A stretch of DNA of 64,000 bases, taken from Streptomyces sp. A1136 (lineage in GTDB: Bacteria; Actinomycetota; Actinomycetes; Streptomycetales; Streptomycetaceae). Both the position numbers and the translations under genes were made by a program. The DNA lies in NCBI RefSeq assembly GCF_004795055.1, contig NZ_SSBJ01000002.1:62001-126000 (forward strand). The letters run 5' to 3'. How positions within the stretch are numbered: position 1 is the stretch's first letter; the number at the start of each line of letters is the position of its first letter. The notes under the pieces were generated by a model. The model had not been told where the DNA came from, searched no databases, and worked only from the letters and a program-made list of their open reading frames with translations. Shown here piece by piece: positions 43,289-51,922 of the stretch.

Positions 43289-45109
43289 TTACCTGGTGAC
43301 CGGCCGCAGCCGGACCTTGACCTTGACCCGGCCCTGGACGTCGGGCAGCCGGACCGTGAGGCCCTTCGCGTCGAAGTCCGTCCACGGCTTCTCGTCGATC
43401 TCGACGGACGCGACCTCGACGGAACCCGCGGGCAGGAGGTCGGGCGAGACGCGCAGGACGCGGTCGGGCAGGTCGGTGGGGTCGGGCTGGAAGTGGAAGT
43501 CCATTTCCCGGCCGTTGATGAGCAGGTTGTTGTAGACGGCGGAGAGGTAGCAGAGTTCCGCCGAGTGGTACATGGACATCGAGTGGCTGCCCTTGAGCCG
43601 CTCGGTGCCGAGCAGGTACGGCGTACCGCTGGCGAGCACGTTGAAGTAGACGGCTCCCTCGTCGTGGTCGAGGAAGAAGGTGTTGTAGAAGGCCTCCGCC
43701 TGCCGGGCCTCGCGCAGGAAGTCGTCCCCGCCGACCGTGCCGTTCAGGATGAGGTAGGCGAGGATCGCCTGCTCCTGCTGCCACCACGCCTTGCGGTCGT
43801 GCCAGGCGAAGCGGTACGACTCCTCGTCGCCCTCCTTCACCCGTTCCACCACGTCGTACCAGCCGCCGCGCTGGCGGTCGCTGCCGACGGCGGGCATGAT
43901 CTCGCCGATCTTGCGGGCGAGCTCCTCGTAGGCCGGCTTGGCCTTGAGGGAGTTCATCCGCATCAGGTTCCAGGCGATCTTGAGGTTGTGACCGACGACG
44001 GCGCGGTTCTGCTGCCAGCTGTGCGTCGTGTCGTGTGACCAGTCGCGGTAGAAGCGTTCCTGAACGAAGGGGCTGTTCTTGTAGTCCGGGAACTTGTCCG
44101 CGATGGTGTCGAAGGTGTACTCCAGGAAGTCGGCGTACTTCTGGTCGCCGGTCGCCAGGTACAGGTTGATCAGGTAGGCGGGCGCGTGGTCGCCGACCGA
44201 GTTCCAGTTCTTGCGCTCCGCGTTCTCGCCCAGCGACTCGTGGTCGGCGCTGAAGAGGATCGGGTCGATGTGCGAGTAGTAGCCGCCGAGTTCCTCGTCC
44301 TTGAAGAACTTGTCGAACAACCGGATGGTGGCGTCCGCGTCGTCCTTGATCCGTACGTCACCGGTGACGCGGTACGTCTGGATGGGGCCGGCCAGGGCGT
44401 AGATCTGCTCGTACATCGGGATCGCGTCGTAGTCGTCGGAGAACTCCGAGGTGAACAGCTTGCGTTCGCTGTCCCCGTCGACGCGGATGCCGTGGTACCA
44501 GAAGACCACGTCCTCCTCGCTGTCCACGACCCTCATGTGCTTGCGCAGGTACTCGGTGCCGCGTTCGGCGACCTCCAGGTACTCGTCCTTGCCGGTCAGC
44601 AGGTAGGCGGAGGCCATGCCGTAGACCAGGCGGGAGATGGTGTCGGTCTCCTGGACGTGGCTGGCGGTCTTGTCGCCGCCGAGCCGGATCTCGGTGCGGT
44701 ACTCGGCGAAGTCCACCGGCCCGTCGCCGAACTGGGCCCGCTTGTAGAAGTCGGCCAGCGACTCGATCTGCTTGACCCACCAGCTGGGTTCCTCGAACCG
44801 GTAGTCCTCCGCGCCGCGGCCGAGGAACACCAGGCGCTTGGCGTCGAAGCGGCCGCCGGCCTGCGGGTAGTGGACGCCGTAGGCGAACAGCAGCCGGCCC
44901 GGCGAGAGCATCTCGTCGATGTGCCCGGAGGCGTCGATGTACGGCTCGTCGAGGTTGCGCACCAGCTCGGCACTGGGGTCACCGGCCAGCGAGATGTCGA
45001 ACTCGCGGTCGTCGGAGGTCTTCAGCCGCAGCAGCCTGCTGCGGGAGTCGAAGCGGACGACGTAGCCCGCGATCGTGTCGGAGAAGGAGAAACCCACGGC
45101 GTCAGCCAT
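43289..45109 (-). CDS. AGE-family (alpha/alpha)6-barrel protein (N-acylglucosamine 2-epimerase-like)
   Basis: A 606-residue protein. The first 110 residues form a beta domain not found in ordinary AGE epimerases (GYVVRFDSRSRLLRLKTSDD). The barrel (about 120-520) has HVQETDTISRLVYGMASAYL, WYHGIRVDGD, NRAVVGHNLKIAWNLMR and WWQQEQAILAYLI, where His and Glu residues match AGE/cellobiose-epimerase active sites. A small C-terminal beta domain follows (about 535-606). The sugar substrate is unknown. It lies 3 nt after the VOC gene. Confidence 0.78.
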   Translation of the reverse strand: MADAVGFSFSDTIAGYVVRFDSRSRLLRLKTSDDREFDISLAGDPSAELVRNLDEPYIDASGHIDEMLSPGRLLFAYGVHYPQAGGRFDAKRLVFLGRGAEDYRFEEPSWWVKQIESLADFYKRAQFGDGPVDFAEYRTEIRLGGDKTASHVQETDTISRLVYGMASAYLLTGKDEYLEVAERGTEYLRKHMRVVDSEEDVVFWYHGIRVDGDSERKLFTSEFSDDYDAIPMYEQIYALAGPIQTYRVTGDVRIKDDADATIRLFDKFFKDEELGGYYSHIDPILFSADHESLGENAERKNWNSVGDHAPAYLINLYLATGDQKYADFLEYTFDTIADKFPDYKNSPFVQERFYRDWSHDTTHSWQQNRAVVGHNLKIAWNLMRMNSLKAKPAYEELARKIGEIMPAVGSDRQRGGWYDVVERVKEGDEESYRFAWHDRKAWWQQEQAILAYLILNGTVGGDDFLREARQAEAFYNTFFLDHDEGAVYFNVLASGTPYLLGTERLKGSHSMSMYHSAELCYLSAVYNNLLINGREMDFHFQPDPTDLPDRVLRVSPDLLPAGSVEVASVEIDEKPWTDFDAKGLTVRLPDVQGRVKVKVRLRPVTR

Positions 45110-45112
45110 GTT

Positions 45113-45568
45113 TCACACACCGTCCTTGTCGTGAGAGCTGTCGTCCTCGTATCCCTGGCTGACCTCGACGATCACCCCGTCCGGGTCGCGGACCCACACG
45201 GTCCGCCACCCGCAGATGAAGTCGTCGAAGTCGAGCGGCCCCAGGGTCACTTCCGCCGCGTCGCCGAGCTCCGCCAGGAACGCGTCCACACTGCCGGTCT
45301 GGAAGGCCAGATGGCGCATGCGGCCCGGGGCCTGCGGCCCGTCCCCCCCGACCGCCGACGAGGGGACCCCCGGCGCCGGTCCGTCCGGTTCGGTGCCGGC
45401 CGCGAAGAGCTCCAGGTACGCGTCCCCCTTGCGCAGGAACACGATCCGCGAGTCGCCGAGGTCGACCACCCGGGCCCGGGCGAAGCCGAAGTACCGGGTG
45501 TAGAACTCCTCGGTGGTCTTCTGGTCCGCGCAGTTCAGGCCCACGTGGGACCAGACCATCCGCCCCAT
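45113..45568 (-). CDS. VOC-superfamily (glyoxalase/dioxygenase-like) protein
   Basis: A 151-residue vicinal-oxygen-chelate protein with two beta-alpha-beta-beta-beta units. Metal ligands are likely His in WSHVGLNCAD, Glu in AYLELFAAG, His in MRHLAFQTGS and Glu in GVIVEVSQGYE. Both glyoxalase I-like and dioxygenase-like functions are possible. The ATG overlaps the stop of the DJ-1 gene by one base. The Asp/Gly-rich stretch at about 60-80 looks like a loop insert. Confidence 0.87.
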   Translation of the reverse strand: MGRMVWSHVGLNCADQKTTEEFYTRYFGFARARVVDLGDSRIVFLRKGDAYLELFAAGTEPDGPAPGVPSSAVGGDGPQAPGRMRHLAFQTGSVDAFLAELGDAAEVTLGPLDFDDFICGWRTVWVRDPDGVIVEVSQGYEDDSSHDKDGV

Positions 45569-46179
45569 CAGCCGGTCCCCCGGCCCCGCCCCGCCGCGAT
45601 CTGCTCGATGATCCGGCGGGCGAAGAGGTGGTGGTGGGCGCCGGTGCGGCCGGTGACCAGGTCCCCGTCCACGACCACGTCCTCGTCGACGTACTGGGCG
45701 CCCATGTTGCGGACGTCGCCGATGAGGTTGTTGTGACAGACGACCTTGCGCCCGCGGACCTTGTCGGGGATGGAGGAGGCCAGCCACATGCCGTGGCAGA
45801 TGATCCCCTTGAGGACCGTCGGCTCCTCGAACGCCCGGCGCAGCAGCTCCGTGGCGGGTGCGAGGACGTCCACGTCCTCGGTGTAGCGCAGCCGGTCGGC
45901 CACCATTCCCGAGGGGACGATGATCGCCGCGTACCGGCGCAGCTCGTCGTCGTCCAGCCCCTCCAGGGACCGGTCGGCGGTGAACGGCGCCCGGTACTCG
46001 TGGCCGGTGAAGGTGATGGAGTCGTTGCCCCACAGCCGGGTCAGGAAGTCGACCTCGGCGCCCTCCTCGGCGAACCGGTGCTGGTAGTAGAAGATCTCCG
46101 GCTCGTAGAAGTCGCTCTCGACCAGGACCGCGATCCGGGTCCCGGTCAGGGCGCCCTCGCGCAGTACGACGTCAGGCAC
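45568..46179 (-). CDS. DJ-1/PfpI-family protein
   Basis: A 203-residue PfpI/DJ-1-type protein. The nucleophile elbow is LKGIICHGMWLASS with Cys about 129, and the Glu in ESDFYEPEIFYYQ is the partner residue. PfpI/YhbO-like proteins act as glyoxalases or deglycases and respond to stress. GTG 46179 with GGGAG upstream overlaps the GMC gene by 8 nt. It is followed by a coupled VOC gene. Confidence 0.88.
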   Translation of the reverse strand: MPDVVLREGALTGTRIAVLVESDFYEPEIFYYQHRFAEEGAEVDFLTRLWGNDSITFTGHEYRAPFTADRSLEGLDDDELRRYAAIIVPSGMVADRLRYTEDVDVLAPATELLRRAFEEPTVLKGIICHGMWLASSIPDKVRGRKVVCHNNLIGDVRNMGAQYVDEDVVVDGDLVTGRTGAHHHLFARRIIEQIAAGRGRGTG

Positions 46180-47776
46180 GGGACACTCCCTTCAGGAAGT
46201 CCGCCGCGCGCTCGGCGATCATCGCGATGGCGGTGTGGCAGTTGCCCGACGGGACCGCGGGCATCACGCTGGCGTCGACGACGCGCAGGTTCCTTACGCC
46301 GTGCACCCGCAGTTCCGGGTCGACGACGGAGAGGTCGTCGATGCCCATGCGGCAGGAGCCGGCCTGGTGGTGGTAGCTCTCGGACTTCTGCTTCACGAAG
46401 GTCCGCAGGTCCTCGTCGCTCACGTAGCCCGGCCCGGGCTGGAGCTCCTGCTTGTACCAGGGGGAGAACGCGGAGGTGGCGAAGAGCTCCCGGGCGATCT
46501 TGACGCCCTGCACCATGCGTTCCAGGTCCCACCGGTCGCCCAGGTAGTTCGGGTTGATCAGGGGGTGGGCCAGCGGGTCGGTGCTCGCCAGCCTGATCCA
46601 GCCGCGCGAGACCGGTCGTACGACCCCGGGCAGGATGCTCACCGTGTTGGGGTGGTCCTGGCCGACGATCACGTCGAACGGCACGTGCACGAAGGCGATC
46701 TGCAGGTCGGGCGCGGGCAGGCCGGGCCGCGAGGACAGGAACAGAGCGCTCTCCGACAGGTTCTGCGCCGGCGGCGGCAGTTCCTGGGTGACCTCCGCCA
46801 TCAGCCCGGTCAGCACGTGGTTGTGGAAGTTCTCACCGACCCCGGGCACGGCCGCGGTGACCCCGATGCCGTGCTCGCGCAGTTGCTCGGGGTGCCCGAT
46901 GCCGGAGAGCAGCAGCAGCTTCGGGGACTCGATCGCCCCGGCGGCCACGATCACCTCCCGGCGGGCGCGCACGGTGTGCGTCCCCGGCTCGGCGGCGGCG
47001 CTGTGCCCGTCGCCCACCACGCGGCCCGCGATCGGCGCGGGCGGTGCGAGGCGGACGTACTCGACGCCGGTGCAGGTGTCCCCGTCGAAGAGCAGCCGGG
47101 TGCTCTGCGCGCCGGTGCGCAGGGTCAGGTTGGCCCGTTCCAGCGCCGGCTCCAGGTAGGCGGCGAGGGCGCCCTGGCGCCGGCCGTCGGCGACGTCGAT
47201 GTGGTGCCAGCCGGTCCCGAAGAGTCCGCGCCGGGGGCCGTCCGTGTTGAAGTCGGCGATCTCCTGGTGGCCGAGCTCCACGGCCGCGTCGATGAAGGCG
47301 CGGGAGGTCGGGTTGGGGTTGTGCCGTCCGGCGTGGGTGACGCGCTGCGGGCCGCTGGTACCGGTGGTGGTGGCCGTCGCGTCCTCCTGGCCCTCCAGGA
47401 GGGCGAAGTAGGGCAGCACGTCCTCGTGCGCCCAGCCCGCGGCGCCCTGGTAGGCCCAGTTGTCGAAGTCCGAGGCGTGGCCCCGGATGTGCATCATGAT
47501 GTAGAGGTTGCTGCTGCCGCCGGGTGCCTTGCCGCGCGGTTCGTAGGTGCGGCGGCCGTCGAGCCCCGGTTGCGGGACGCTGGTGTAGCCCCAGTCGACG
47601 GGTCCGCCCAGCAGCTTGTACCAGGAGGACGGGTCGTCCACCTCAGGCGGGATGCGGTCGCCGCCGGCCTCCAGGACGAGGACGGAGACGTCCGGGTCCT
47701 CGGAGAGACGGTTCGCCAGGACACTGCCGGCGGTACCGGACCCCACGATGATGTAGTCGTACTCATCTCTCGCCAT
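46172..47776 (-). CDS. GMC-family FAD oxidoreductase (choline/alcohol oxidase-like)
   Basis: A 534-residue glucose-methanol-choline oxidoreductase. The ADP-binding motif is YIIVGSGTAGSVLANRLSED at residues 8-27. GMC signature 1 is RGKAPGGSSNLYIMMHIRGH and signature 2 is GAIESPKLLLLSGIGHP. The C-terminus has SYHHQAGSCRMG with the conserved His and LRVVDASVMPAVPSGNCHTA. It oxidises an alcohol to an aldehyde, probably reducing O2. It sits in the run between the SnoaL-like and DJ-1 genes and could feed the aldehyde enzymes downstream (inference). Confidence 0.93.
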   Translation of the reverse strand: MARDEYDYIIVGSGTAGSVLANRLSEDPDVSVLVLEAGGDRIPPEVDDPSSWYKLLGGPVDWGYTSVPQPGLDGRRTYEPRGKAPGGSSNLYIMMHIRGHASDFDNWAYQGAAGWAHEDVLPYFALLEGQEDATATTTGTSGPQRVTHAGRHNPNPTSRAFIDAAVELGHQEIADFNTDGPRRGLFGTGWHHIDVADGRRQGALAAYLEPALERANLTLRTGAQSTRLLFDGDTCTGVEYVRLAPPAPIAGRVVGDGHSAAAEPGTHTVRARREVIVAAGAIESPKLLLLSGIGHPEQLREHGIGVTAAVPGVGENFHNHVLTGLMAEVTQELPPPAQNLSESALFLSSRPGLPAPDLQIAFVHVPFDVIVGQDHPNTVSILPGVVRPVSRGWIRLASTDPLAHPLINPNYLGDRWDLERMVQGVKIARELFATSAFSPWYKQELQPGPGYVSDEDLRTFVKQKSESYHHQAGSCRMGIDDLSVVDPELRVHGVRNLRVVDASVMPAVPSGNCHTAIAMIAERAADFLKGVSRA

Positions 47777-47787
47777 CACGCCGCCCC

Positions 47788-48168
47788 TCAGCCCTGGCCG
47801 AGCACCTGGAAGGGCACGGTGTCGTGGTGGTTCGACATGTAGACGATCTTTCCGTCCACGATCCGGAAGAAGTTCATGACCTCGGCCTCGATGGCCTCGC
47901 CGGCGGGGCTGACGGCGGTGAGGTGGGAAACGGCCGCGGCCTTCTCCCCGTCGACGAGGAAGTGCACGGGCTCGTTCCGGAAGCTCCGGTACATCGTGCC
48001 CATGCCCTTCATCATCGAGCGCAGCGTCTCCAGGCCCTCGACGCGTCCGGCGAGCTGCTCGTCCATGACCTGGTCCTCGGCGAACAGGTCGCACCAGCGG
48101 TCCCAGTCCCCGGCATTGGCGTATTCGTAGTACTTCCGCAGAATCTCTCGTGCGTCCAACGCGCTCAT
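47788..48168 (-). CDS. SnoaL-like NTF2-fold protein (1 of 3 adjacent)
   Basis: A 126-residue NTF2-fold protein (EILRKYYEYANAGDWDRWCD; GRVEGLETLRSMMKGMGTMY; VDGKIVYMSNHHDT). GGGGGAGG precedes the ATG. It shows only weak likeness to its two neighbours, so if the three arose by duplication it was long ago. No fixed function. Confidence 0.88.
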   Translation of the reverse strand: MSALDAREILRKYYEYANAGDWDRWCDLFAEDQVMDEQLAGRVEGLETLRSMMKGMGTMYRSFRNEPVHFLVDGEKAAAVSHLTAVSPAGEAIEAEVMNFFRIVDGKIVYMSNHHDTVPFQVLGQG

Positions 48169-48181
48169 CGCGTTCCTCCCC

Positions 48182-48637
48182 CTATCGGTTCCTGCGGGCT
48201 CCGTCGGGCGCGAAGGGCGCCCAGAACTGGCTGAAGGCGGTCGCCGTGTCGCCGAAGAGCCCGTCGCGGCCCTCGACGATCCGCCCGTCCCGCCACCGCA
48301 TGAAGTGGAAGACCGGGTAGTCCATCCGCTCGTACGGGGACCCGCTCGCCTCGTCCGCGCCGTCGCGCACGGCGACGTTGCGGCACACGTCGGCGCTGCA
48401 GTCGTCGCCGACGAGCACCGCCTCGATGTCCATCCGGAAGGTGCCGCCCGTGAGCTTGTGGGTCTGCCCCATCAACTCCAGGAAGGCGTCCAGGCTCTCG
48501 TACCAGCCGGCGAGCGGATGGTTTCCCGGCACCAGCCAGCGCAGGTCCTCGGAGTAGTACTCCAGGATGCGCGCCCGGTCACCGGAGCCGAGCGCCTGGT
48601 AGGCCGCCCGCACCCGCTCCCGCGTCACTTCGGTCAT
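48182..48637 (-). CDS. SnoaL-like NTF2-fold protein (2 of 3 adjacent)
   Basis: A 151-residue SnoaL-like protein (RVRAAYQALGSGDRARILEY; WLVPGNHPLAGWYESLDAFL; FMRWRDGRIVEGRDGLFGDT). The WLVPG/LAGWYES pattern is common in the ketosteroid-isomerase-like subgroup. GGAGGGGCG precedes the ATG. It lies 13 nt before the next SnoaL-like gene. Confidence 0.88.
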   Translation of the reverse strand: MTEVTRERVRAAYQALGSGDRARILEYYSEDLRWLVPGNHPLAGWYESLDAFLELMGQTHKLTGGTFRMDIEAVLVGDDCSADVCRNVAVRDGADEASGSPYERMDYPVFHFMRWRDGRIVEGRDGLFGDTATAFSQFWAPFAPDGARRNR

Positions 48638-48666
48638 CGCCCCTCCTCCTACCTCTTCGCAGCCGG

Positions 48667-49098
48667 TCAGAGGGAACCGGAACCGGGCATCGGCGCCAGT
48701 TCGTTGACGGTGTACTGCTTGATCAGCGGGCCGTCCTGGCCCGCGACCACGACCCAGGTCTGGTCGGCGTCGAATCCGAGCCACTGGCTGCGCGCGGCCG
48801 GCGGGTCCCAGATCTTGGCCTGCCAGTTCACGAGGACCCGCACAATCGCCCGGTCGCCCTCGATGACGGGCTCGACCTTCGTGACGGTGTGGACCTCGTC
48901 GAAGAAGCGGGAGGTCACGGCGGCGTACCAGCGGCCGAAGCCCTCGTGTCCGAGGAAGGTGTCCTCGGGGACCTTGAACTCCAGGTCCTCGGTGATGAGG
49001 CCGAGCACCCGGTCCAGCGGAAGGTGCTGGTCCAGGGCCACGTACCAGTTCTCGGCGAAGTTGCGGATCGCGTCCTCGGTCAGCCGCTCGGCGGGCAT
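48667..49098 (-). CDS. SnoaL-like NTF2-fold protein (3 of 3 adjacent)
   Basis: A 143-residue NTF2-fold protein (IRNFAENWYVALDQHLPLDR; LEFKVPEDTFLGHEGFGRWY; VRVLVNWQAKIWDPPAARSQ). AGGAGGAG precedes the ATG. It follows the TPP-enzyme gene after 53 nt. A fold partner or product-shaping role for the TPP enzyme is possible but not shown. Confidence 0.87.
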   Translation of the reverse strand: MPAERLTEDAIRNFAENWYVALDQHLPLDRVLGLITEDLEFKVPEDTFLGHEGFGRWYAAVTSRFFDEVHTVTKVEPVIEGDRAIVRVLVNWQAKIWDPPAARSQWLGFDADQTWVVVAGQDGPLIKQYTVNELAPMPGSGSL

Positions 49099-49151
49099 GC
49101 GGTCTCCTCCTGTCCGTACCGGTGCAGTGGTGTCAGGGCGTGGTGCGGGGA

Positions 49152-50789
49152 TCAGATCTGGATGTCGACGAGGTACGGGCCGGGGTGGTCCAGCATCCGG
49201 CCCACGGCCGCGACCGCCTCGTCCGGCTTCTCCACCCGTGTGCCGTCCGCGCCGAGTGCGCGTGCCAGCGCGGCGAAGTCGATCTCGGGACGGGAGAGGT
49301 CGAAGGAGCCCGGGAAGTCGTGCTCGGCGATGTCCCGTTCCCGCCAGTACTGGGCGATGTTGTCGTCGAGCAGCCGGTACTTGCGGTTGTTGCAGACCAC
49401 GAACTTGGCGTCGATGCCGTGCCGGACCGCGGTCCACAGTGCCTGGTAGGTGTACATCGACCCGCCGTCGCCCGCGAAGCCGACGACGAGGCGGTCCGGC
49501 CTGGCCAGCTTGGCGCCGACCGCTCCCGGGAACCCCACCCCGAGCGAACCGCCCCGGGTGAGGTGGTAGTCACCCGGCCGCTCCGCCGGCAGGTACCTGG
49601 TGACCAGCGGCGAGGTGGTCAGCGCCTCGTCGAAGACGATGAGGTCGCCCCCCGTCCGCTCGGCCAGGGTCCGCAGGAAGACGGCCATCGGCGTGCCGTC
49701 GGTGTCCGGGGTGTCCGCCCCGGCGGCACGCTCCCGGGCGCGGACGTCCAGCCGGGCGGCCGCGGCGGCGCGCTGCCCGGTGGTCAGCCGGTGTTCCAGG
49801 ACGCCGGCCAGCGCGCGCAGCGCCTGCTTGGGGTCGGCGGCCAGGCCCAGGTCCACGGGGTGGTTCTTGGCGATCTCGTAGGCGTTGAGGTCGATGTGCA
49901 CGACCTTCGCACCGCTCCGGAAGGGGCTCTCCAGCTCGGGGAACACCTCCGGGAAGACGTAGGTGCCGACGATCAGGACCGCGTCCGCGTCCCCGACCAG
50001 CTCCTTGCTGTGCGGGCCGAACATGTGGCCCGTCTGGCCGCGGCGCAGCGGGTGCGACGCCGCGATGTTCACCTCGGAGGAGTCCACCTCGTACACGTCG
50101 GCGCCCAGCAGTTCGGCGACCGCCACGAGTTCGGTCTGTGCGCCCGACAGCGCCACCCCGTCGCCGATCAGTACGACCGGGCGTTCGGCGGAGGCGAGCA
50201 GCTCCGCCGCCCGGCCCACCGAGGCGGGTGAGGGCGCCACGTCCGTGAGCGGCACCGTGGTGGGCAGCACGGGTTCCGAGTTCGGCTCGTCCAGCACGTC
50301 CATCGGCAGCGCCACGAACACCGGTCCCCGCGGCGGGGTCAGGGCGATCTTGACGGCCCGCCGGATCGTGCGGAGCACCGAGCGCGGGTCGGTGACCCGG
50401 GTCGCGTACTTCGTCACCGGCTTGGCCATCGCCACCAGGTCGGACGCCATCTGCGCGTCCATGGCGTCGTAGCGGACCCCCGCGTCACCGGCGACCACGA
50501 CGAGCGGGGTGTGACCGCGCAGCGACTGGTAGAGCATGCCGATGCCGTTGCCCAGCCCCACACCGGAGTGCAGCTGGAGCAGGGCCGCGCCTCCGGTGGC
50601 CCGGGCGTAGCCGTCGGCGATGCCGGCGGCGACGGTCTCCTGGAGGGCGAGGACGTACCGGAAGTCCGCTGCCGCGTCGACCGCGTCGAGGAATCCCTGT
50701 TCGACCGTCCCCGGGTTTCCGAACATCACATTCAGGCCGTCGGCCTTGAACTGCTCGATCAGCCTTTCCCGTCCGGGAGTGGCTTCCAT
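49152..50789 (-). CDS. Thiamine-diphosphate-dependent enzyme (benzoylformate decarboxylase-like)
   Basis: A 545-residue TPP enzyme of the acetolactate-synthase/benzoylformate-decarboxylase type. Catalytic Glu lies in LALQETVAAGIADGYAR (about residue 51). The loop LLQLHSGVGLGNGIGMLYQS keeps the His of benzoylformate decarboxylase (BFD His70). The central domain is at about 190-330, and the TPP motif is GFAGDGGSMYTYQ ending at VVCNNRKYR. The second BFD active-site His lies in a region that here reads VFPEVFPEL and seems absent, so the substrate or reaction may differ. Its start follows a GGGGGA stretch; the DJ-1 gene is 31 nt upstream. Confidence 0.9.
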   Translation of the reverse strand: MEATPGRERLIEQFKADGLNVMFGNPGTVEQGFLDAVDAAADFRYVLALQETVAAGIADGYARATGGAALLQLHSGVGLGNGIGMLYQSLRGHTPLVVVAGDAGVRYDAMDAQMASDLVAMAKPVTKYATRVTDPRSVLRTIRRAVKIALTPPRGPVFVALPMDVLDEPNSEPVLPTTVPLTDVAPSPASVGRAAELLASAERPVVLIGDGVALSGAQTELVAVAELLGADVYEVDSSEVNIAASHPLRRGQTGHMFGPHSKELVGDADAVLIVGTYVFPEVFPELESPFRSGAKVVHIDLNAYEIAKNHPVDLGLAADPKQALRALAGVLEHRLTTGQRAAAAARLDVRARERAAGADTPDTDGTPMAVFLRTLAERTGGDLIVFDEALTTSPLVTRYLPAERPGDYHLTRGGSLGVGFPGAVGAKLARPDRLVVGFAGDGGSMYTYQALWTAVRHGIDAKFVVCNNRKYRLLDDNIAQYWRERDIAEHDFPGSFDLSRPEIDFAALARALGADGTRVEKPDEAVAAVGRMLDHPGPYLVDIQI

Positions 50790-50820
50790 GAATTCCCCCT
50801 CTTTCCCAGGAGTTACCGGA

Positions 50821-51645
50821 CTACCATCCGTACCGGGTGAGCCCGTTCTCCAGGACTTCCACGATCTTCTGCCCCGTCAGATATGAATCGGGGGTCGAAC
50901 GGCCGGTCACGAAGGGGAAGTCGACGATCACCGAAAGGGGGTGTCCGAAATTCCCGTGGTACGCGCCGCGCGGGCCGGTGGCATCGCGCAGGATGTACTC
51001 CAGCGGATACGGGGGCGGCCCCATGTTGAAGTCGGTACCGAGGAATCCGGTGCCGTCCTTGTAGTCGTATTCCTTGCAGTGGCCGGTGACGTGCTTGCCC
51101 CAGATGATGCTCTTGCGGTCGCCCCAGTCCCGGGCGAAGGCCAGGCAGGCCACCCCGTAGCACTCGGCCGCCACGACCTTGCCGGCGTTCTTGAAGGCGA
51201 GGATGAGGGCGTGGACCCGCTCGTTGTTGGCGAGGTCGGCGATGGGGCCGCTGCCGCCGACGATGAGGATCGCGTCGAAGGAGGCGATGTCCTCCTGGAG
51301 CTTGTCCAGATCGCGGTGGTACTGCTCCAGCTTGGGCAGGTAGTCCTTGTCGCTGGTGTACGGGCGCTCGGGCGCCCACGCCTCGATGTCGAGCGGCGAG
51401 TCGAGTCGGCTCGACTGCTCGAACTCGCGGCCCAGCCGCGCGTTCTCCTCGGTGGTCACCGACCGGCCCAGCGGGGGGTCGATGTAGTGGGCGTCGAGGC
51501 TCGGCGGAAGTGCGTGGGCCCGCTTCCCGGTCGGCGTGGCGAATACGACTTCATAGCCCCGCTCGTCGAACTTCGATACCGGTCCGATCAGTTCTTCGGC
51601 CCAGTAACCGTGTTCGGAGACAATGACCAGAATCTTTCTGCTCAC
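50821..51645 (-). CDS. DJ-1/PfpI-family protein, first gene of the long run
   Basis: A 274-residue type 1 glutamine-amidotransferase-fold protein (ILVIVSEHGYWAEELIGPVS; FDAILIVGGSGPIADLANNE). The elbow reads AAECYGVACLAFARDWGD: the usual Cys-His-Gly is Cys-Tyr-Gly, a variant within the Hsp31-like group. GGAGGAATCT precedes GTG 51645. It is the most upstream minus-strand gene, so the run's promoter should lie at 51646-51900; a weak candidate is TTGACG with CAGGGT 17 bp later, both on the minus strand. Confidence 0.87.
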   Translation of the reverse strand: MSRKILVIVSEHGYWAEELIGPVSKFDERGYEVVFATPTGKRAHALPPSLDAHYIDPPLGRSVTTEENARLGREFEQSSRLDSPLDIEAWAPERPYTSDKDYLPKLEQYHRDLDKLQEDIASFDAILIVGGSGPIADLANNERVHALILAFKNAGKVVAAECYGVACLAFARDWGDRKSIIWGKHVTGHCKEYDYKDGTGFLGTDFNMGPPPYPLEYILRDATGPRGAYHGNFGHPLSVIVDFPFVTGRSTPDSYLTGQKIVEVLENGLTRYGW

Positions 51646-51865
51646 AGATTCCTCCAGGCGCCGCCTGTTGTGTTGGCGTCCCCCACCCTGCTTGTGCCCG
51701 GGGCCAGCGTCAAAGCGCCCGTATGCGACTTCGTGAGGTAGAAGGGCGGGCCGCCCCGACACCTCATGTAGTCGCCGCGCGAGGTCATGAAGTAGACGCG
51801 GTACTCCATGACTTCGGCCGAATCGATGAACCTTTGCGGGGCCCGCGTCCTATGGTCTGGACGCG

Positions 51866-51880
51866 CCCGTGATTCACGGG
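51866..51880. promoter_or_regulatory. 15-bp palindrome in the divergent promoter region
   Basis: CCCGTGA-T-TCACGGG is a perfect inverted repeat with a single central base. It sits between the divergent DJ-1 (51645) and zinc-finger (51923) genes, just after a -10-like TATGGT (51851-51856) on the plus strand. It is a candidate operator for an unknown dimeric regulator. Apart from this, 51646-51922 shows no gene I can support. Confidence 0.45.
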
Positions 51881-51922
51881 TGTGACGAGCGGGACGAATG
51901 CGCGAGGAGAGGGACGGGGACG

